DNA from: Thermotoga sp.
GTDB taxonomy: Bacteria > Thermotogota > Thermotogae > B21-G9
Length of the DNA stretch: 7,737 bases
Direction of reading: 5' to 3'
NCBI GenBank assembly: GCA_003641545.1
Contig: QNAU01000058.1
Coordinates: 1 to 7,737, forward strand
Position 1 is the stretch's first letter, and each line of letters opens with the position of its first letter. Below are positions 5,591 through 7,737 of the stretch, one piece after another. A program made the translations under genes and the position numbers. The notes beneath the pieces are model-generated. The model worked only from the letters and a program-made list of their open reading frames with translations, was not told the DNA's origin and did no database searches.

Positions 5591-6673
5591 TCATTTGCCA
5601 CCATCGTTCAACGTTTCTCCTTTAACGAGCTTGGCAAGATTCTCAAGTTTTTCAACCTCACCCAAAACTATCAGCTCATCTCCACCATCTATTTTAGTAT
5701 CACTTTTGGGATTGAAAATCAGTTCACCCCTTTTTCTCATCGCTATGACTATCAATCCCGTCTTCTGCGGGATCTGAGTTTTTTCGAGTGTCAAACCAAC
5801 GATGGGTGAGTTCGATGGAACCGGAACCGCATCTATCCTCAACATCTTTCCACCGGTTCTATTTATGACGTCGAGAAAGGATACTATGCTTGGTCTCAGG
5901 AGCATCGCAGCTATTCTTGTTCCCACTATCTCATACGGTGAGATAACGTTATCCGCTCCCGCATACAGGAGCTTACTCGTGTTTCTCGAATCATTTATGA
6001 TGGATATTATCTTTATCGTTGGGTTCATCGTTCTCGCGGTCAGTATCGTGAAAACGTTCTGCGAATCATCGGGTAAGGTCGTGATCAAGGAATCTGCCAT
6101 CGGAATGTTAGCCATGACCAGTGTATCTTCGGAGGTTGCATCACCTATGATGTAGTTCATATCCACATCGAACTCGTTCTGAAGTTCGAATATGGTGGAC
6201 TCATCCTTCTCAACTATCACGAAAGGTTTTCTATTTTCCATCAACTCTCTAATGACATATCTTCCTATCCTGCCCGCACCTATTATCACGCTGTGATCCC
6301 TTATGGAGGAAATCTTCTTCATTCTCCTCCTCCTCTCAAAATATTCCTTCATCTCACCCTCTACTATGAAGGCGGTCAGATTCGTGAACCCATACAAAAC
6401 CACGCTTACACCTGCAACTATGAGGAAAAGAGTGAACACCAGCCCGGCTGTCGACAATTCCTGTGGAAGTTCATATCCAACGGTGGATATGGTGATGGCT
6501 GTCATGAAGACGGATTTTGAAAATGACCATCCCTCTATGACCATGTATCCGAAGACACCCGTTATGAACACACCGATGATCATGAAAAGGGTTAAGAACA
6601 GTTTCTTCAGTCTCTTTTTGAATGCTATCTCTATCCTGTCGCGGAAATGATACCTCGATCTCGTTCGATTCAT
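5591..6673 (-). CDS. Two-TM potassium channel with C-terminal RCK (TrkA-N/TrkA-C) domains
   Basis: This 360-aa protein has MthK-like architecture. Numbered from the ATG at 6673: a basic cytoplasmic N-terminus (1-25), TM1 (26-47), a pore helix, a filter ISTVGYELP with TVGYE at 64-68, and TM2 (~76-102) containing Gly88, a likely gating hinge. A charged linker (EYFERRRR) follows, then an RCK-N Rossmann domain with IIGAGRIG (130-137) and acidic Glu155 at the end of the next strand, then an RCK-C domain (~277-352). It should conduct K+ across the inner membrane under control of a ligand bound to the RCK ring (nucleotide or divalent cation, not identifiable here). The filter ends in Glu rather than the canonical Gly. 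The ATG at 6673 overlaps the esterase stop as ATGA. A GTG at 6682 would add three residues, and AAGGAG is nearer to it, so the exact start is not certain. Confidence 0.92.
   Translation of the reverse strand: MNRTRSRYHFRDRIEIAFKKRLKKLFLTLFMIIGVFITGVFGYMVIEGWSFSKSVFMTAITISTVGYELPQELSTAGLVFTLFLIVAGVSVVLYGFTNLTAFIVEGEMKEYFERRRRMKKISSIRDHSVIIGAGRIGRYVIRELMENRKPFVIVEKDESTIFELQNEFDVDMNYIIGDATSEDTLVMANIPMADSLITTLPDDSQNVFTILTARTMNPTIKIISIINDSRNTSKLLYAGADNVISPYEIVGTRIAAMLLRPSIVSFLDVINRTGGKMLRIDAVPVPSNSPIVGLTLEKTQIPQKTGLIVIAMRKRGELIFNPKSDTKIDGGDELIVLGEVEKLENLAKLVKGETLNDGGK
6320..6333 (-). promoter_or_regulatory. Internal Shine-Dalgarno and ATG able to start a free RCK domain
   Basis: Inside the channel gene, just after TM2, the codons for Glu-Arg-Arg-Arg-Arg form GAGAGGAGGAGGAGA directly before an in-frame ATG (6322-6320). 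A perfect GGAGG lies at 6333-6329 with 6 nt spacing. Starting here would give a 243-aa soluble protein (KKISSIRDH...) made of the RCK domains only. In archaeal MthK, an internal Met at the same place (Met107) yields free RCK subunits that complete the octameric gating ring. The site is directly visible; its use is inferred by analogy. Arginine codon bias (AGG/AGA) could create it by chance. Confidence 0.55.
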
Positions 6674-7581
6674 TTCGAGCACAATCTCCTTCTCAGAAAT
6701 TCAATCTCCATCTTCAGTATCTCCTTCAAAGAGGGTTCCACATCCTTTTCTCTATCCACAGGTACCAAACCATGTCCAGCATTTTTAACCACCACAAGTT
6801 TCACATCTACACCGAACTTTTTCAACTTTTCCTCGAGGAGTAGAGAGTGTTTCAACGGAACAACCTCATCCTTTTCTCCATGTACGATCAGAAAAGGCGG
6901 ATCATTCTCATCGACGTAATTCAGAACGACGAAGGATTCAACCAGTTCCTTGTTCTTCTTATAATCCACACCGAATAGCTTCATCATCAAGCGAGTCTTT
7001 CCATCTTCCGATTCATCCATGTATGTTGGGCCGAACATGTCTATCACACCAACTATCTTGTATTCATCGGTGTTCATCAAACCAAGCATGGATGCAAGAT
7101 GTCCACCAGCCGATGTTCCCATGGCAACTATCTTACTCGCATCGATTCCATATTTTTTCGAATTTTTGACGAGCCATCTCACGGATTGTTTCACATCCTC
7201 TATGTGGGTTGGCCATTTGTATCTCGGCGATAATCTGTAATTCACGCTGGCACATGCGAAACCCCAGGATGCGAAGAGGGAACAATAAGGTTTTCCCCTG
7301 TTCTTATCACCCGACACGAATGCCCCACCGTGTATGAACACTACCAAAGGAGGAGATTCGACCCCAATCGGTAGATATAGATCCAGCATCCTGTATCTGT
7401 CGTTCTCTCCCGAGTAATCCAAATCCTTGAGAACCTTGATCTTGTGTTCTCCCATCATCCAGCGTACGGGATTTCTGCTCCTTCCAACCTTTCCCAAGGG
7501 TTTGGATTTCGCAGATGTGAAACTCATCGCAACCATCGAAATCATCAGGATGATCAAAACCAAAAGGGAAACCTTTTTCAT
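6670..7581 (-). CDS. Exported alpha/beta-hydrolase esterase (carboxylesterase/BD-FAE-like)
   Basis: This is a 303-aa serine hydrolase. The N-terminus has a lysine pair and a hydrophobic run (MKKVSLLVLIILMISMVAM), i.e. a signal peptide probably cut near residue 24 or retained as an anchor. No lipobox cysteine is seen. The fold signature is clear: oxyanion-hole motif HGGAF (84-88), nucleophile elbow GTSAG with Ser157 (155-159), likely acid Asp238 in HGEKDEVVP, and His270 in AGHGL. It should hydrolyse carboxyl esters, such as short-chain acyl or sugar acetyl esters, outside the cytoplasmic membrane; the substrate is not deducible. The ATG at 7581 follows a GAGGGGGG ribosome binding site that overlaps the adenine deaminase stop region, and the gap to that stop is 12 nt. 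The stop overlaps the channel start as ATGA. Confidence 0.93.
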   Translation of the reverse strand: MKKVSLLVLIILMISMVAMSFTSAKSKPLGKVGRSRNPVRWMMGEHKIKVLKDLDYSGENDRYRMLDLYLPIGVESPPLVVFIHGGAFVSGDKNRGKPYCSLFASWGFACASVNYRLSPRYKWPTHIEDVKQSVRWLVKNSKKYGIDASKIVAMGTSAGGHLASMLGLMNTDEYKIVGVIDMFGPTYMDESEDGKTRLMMKLFGVDYKKNKELVESFVVLNYVDENDPPFLIVHGEKDEVVPLKHSLLLEEKLKKFGVDVKLVVVKNAGHGLVPVDREKDVEPSLKEILKMEIEFLRRRLCSK

Positions 7582-7593
7582 GGTTTTCCCCCC

Positions 7594-7737
7594 TCAGGTG
7601 AAAAGATCAACGAATCTCTGATTCTCAACATCCACGAGTCCTTTATCCGTTATCTTCAACTTCGGTATCACAGCCAGCTGAACGAATGATAGGGTCATCA
7701 CTATGTCATGCTCACACCCGAGTTCTTTGAGTGAATC
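7594..7737 (-). CDS. ade: Adenine deaminase, C-terminal 47 residues (gene enters from beyond the window)
   Basis: The frame is open to the window edge at 7737 and ends in TGA at 7596-7594. The visible tail includes LKELGCEHDIVMTL, LAVIPKLKITDKGLVDV and a final RFVDLFT. The segment with hydrophobic-V-I-P-x-L-K-x-T-x-x-G-L-hydrophobic-D-V is characteristic of the C-terminus of bacterial adenine deaminases (Ade/AdeC, amidohydrolase superfamily), which convert adenine to hypoxanthine and ammonia in purine salvage. The metal-binding catalytic motifs lie outside the window, so the call rests on this tail alone. It is the most upstream gene of the visible cluster. Confidence 0.78.
   Translation of the reverse strand, partial: DSLKELGCEHDIVMTLSFVQLAVIPKLKITDKGLVDVENQRFVDLFT

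Noticed and set aside
5271..5777. 168-codon plus-strand open frame antisense to the ATPase and channel
   Set aside because: Both strands cannot plausibly be coding here. The minus-strand proteins have full family motifs, while this one is Ser/Pro/Phe-rich, as expected of an antisense shadow.

Overview
The window looks like a piece of a Thermotogales chromosome (Thermotoga or Pseudothermotoga-like). The best evidence is the glutamate dehydrogenase, which by memory closely resembles the Thermotoga maritima enzyme in length and motifs. Other hints are the heavy use of AGA/AGG arginine codons, Lys/Glu-rich proteins, strong GGAGG-type ribosome binding sites and very tight gene packing. The genus call is an inference made without a database search.

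All nine genes lie on the minus strand, so transcription runs from high to low coordinates. In that order they are: the last 47 codons of a probable adenine deaminase (7594-7737); a secreted or membrane-anchored alpha/beta-hydrolase esterase (6670-7581); a two-TM potassium channel with a cytoplasmic RCK domain (5591-6673); an ABC ATPase (4823-5572) and its roughly 12-TM ABC-2-type permease (3276-4826); a cupin-nitroreductase fusion (2411-3223); a THEP1-like P-loop NTPase (1885-2391); glutamate dehydrogenase gdhA (574-1827); and the first 172 codons of a PLP-dependent D-cysteine desulfhydrase/ACC deaminase-family enzyme (1-516). Intergenic gaps are 12 to 57 nt. Two junctions are ATGA stop/start overlaps (esterase/channel and ATPase/permease), which suggests translational coupling.

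The genes from ade to the NTPase read as one long operon. gdhA has its own recognisable promoter (TTCAAT-17-TATAAT), whose -35 lies inside the end of the NTPase gene and whose -10 sits just after its stop. A small stem-loop falls at the predicted 5' end of the gdhA transcript. A GC-rich 8-bp hairpin without a T-tract separates gdhA from the desulfhydrase. No stretch over 300 bases lacks a gene, and I see no RNA genes, mobile elements or CRISPR arrays.

The esterase, channel and ABC exporter are envelope functions. The remaining genes are small-molecule enzymes, several of which release or use ammonia (adenine deaminase, GDH, desulfhydrase). The most interesting signals are: a perfectly spaced Shine-Dalgarno and ATG inside the channel gene that could produce a free RCK domain, as in MthK; a GYE instead of GYG selectivity filter; the cupin-nitroreductase fusion; and the fact that every G6 run I find in the window sits in a ribosome binding site.
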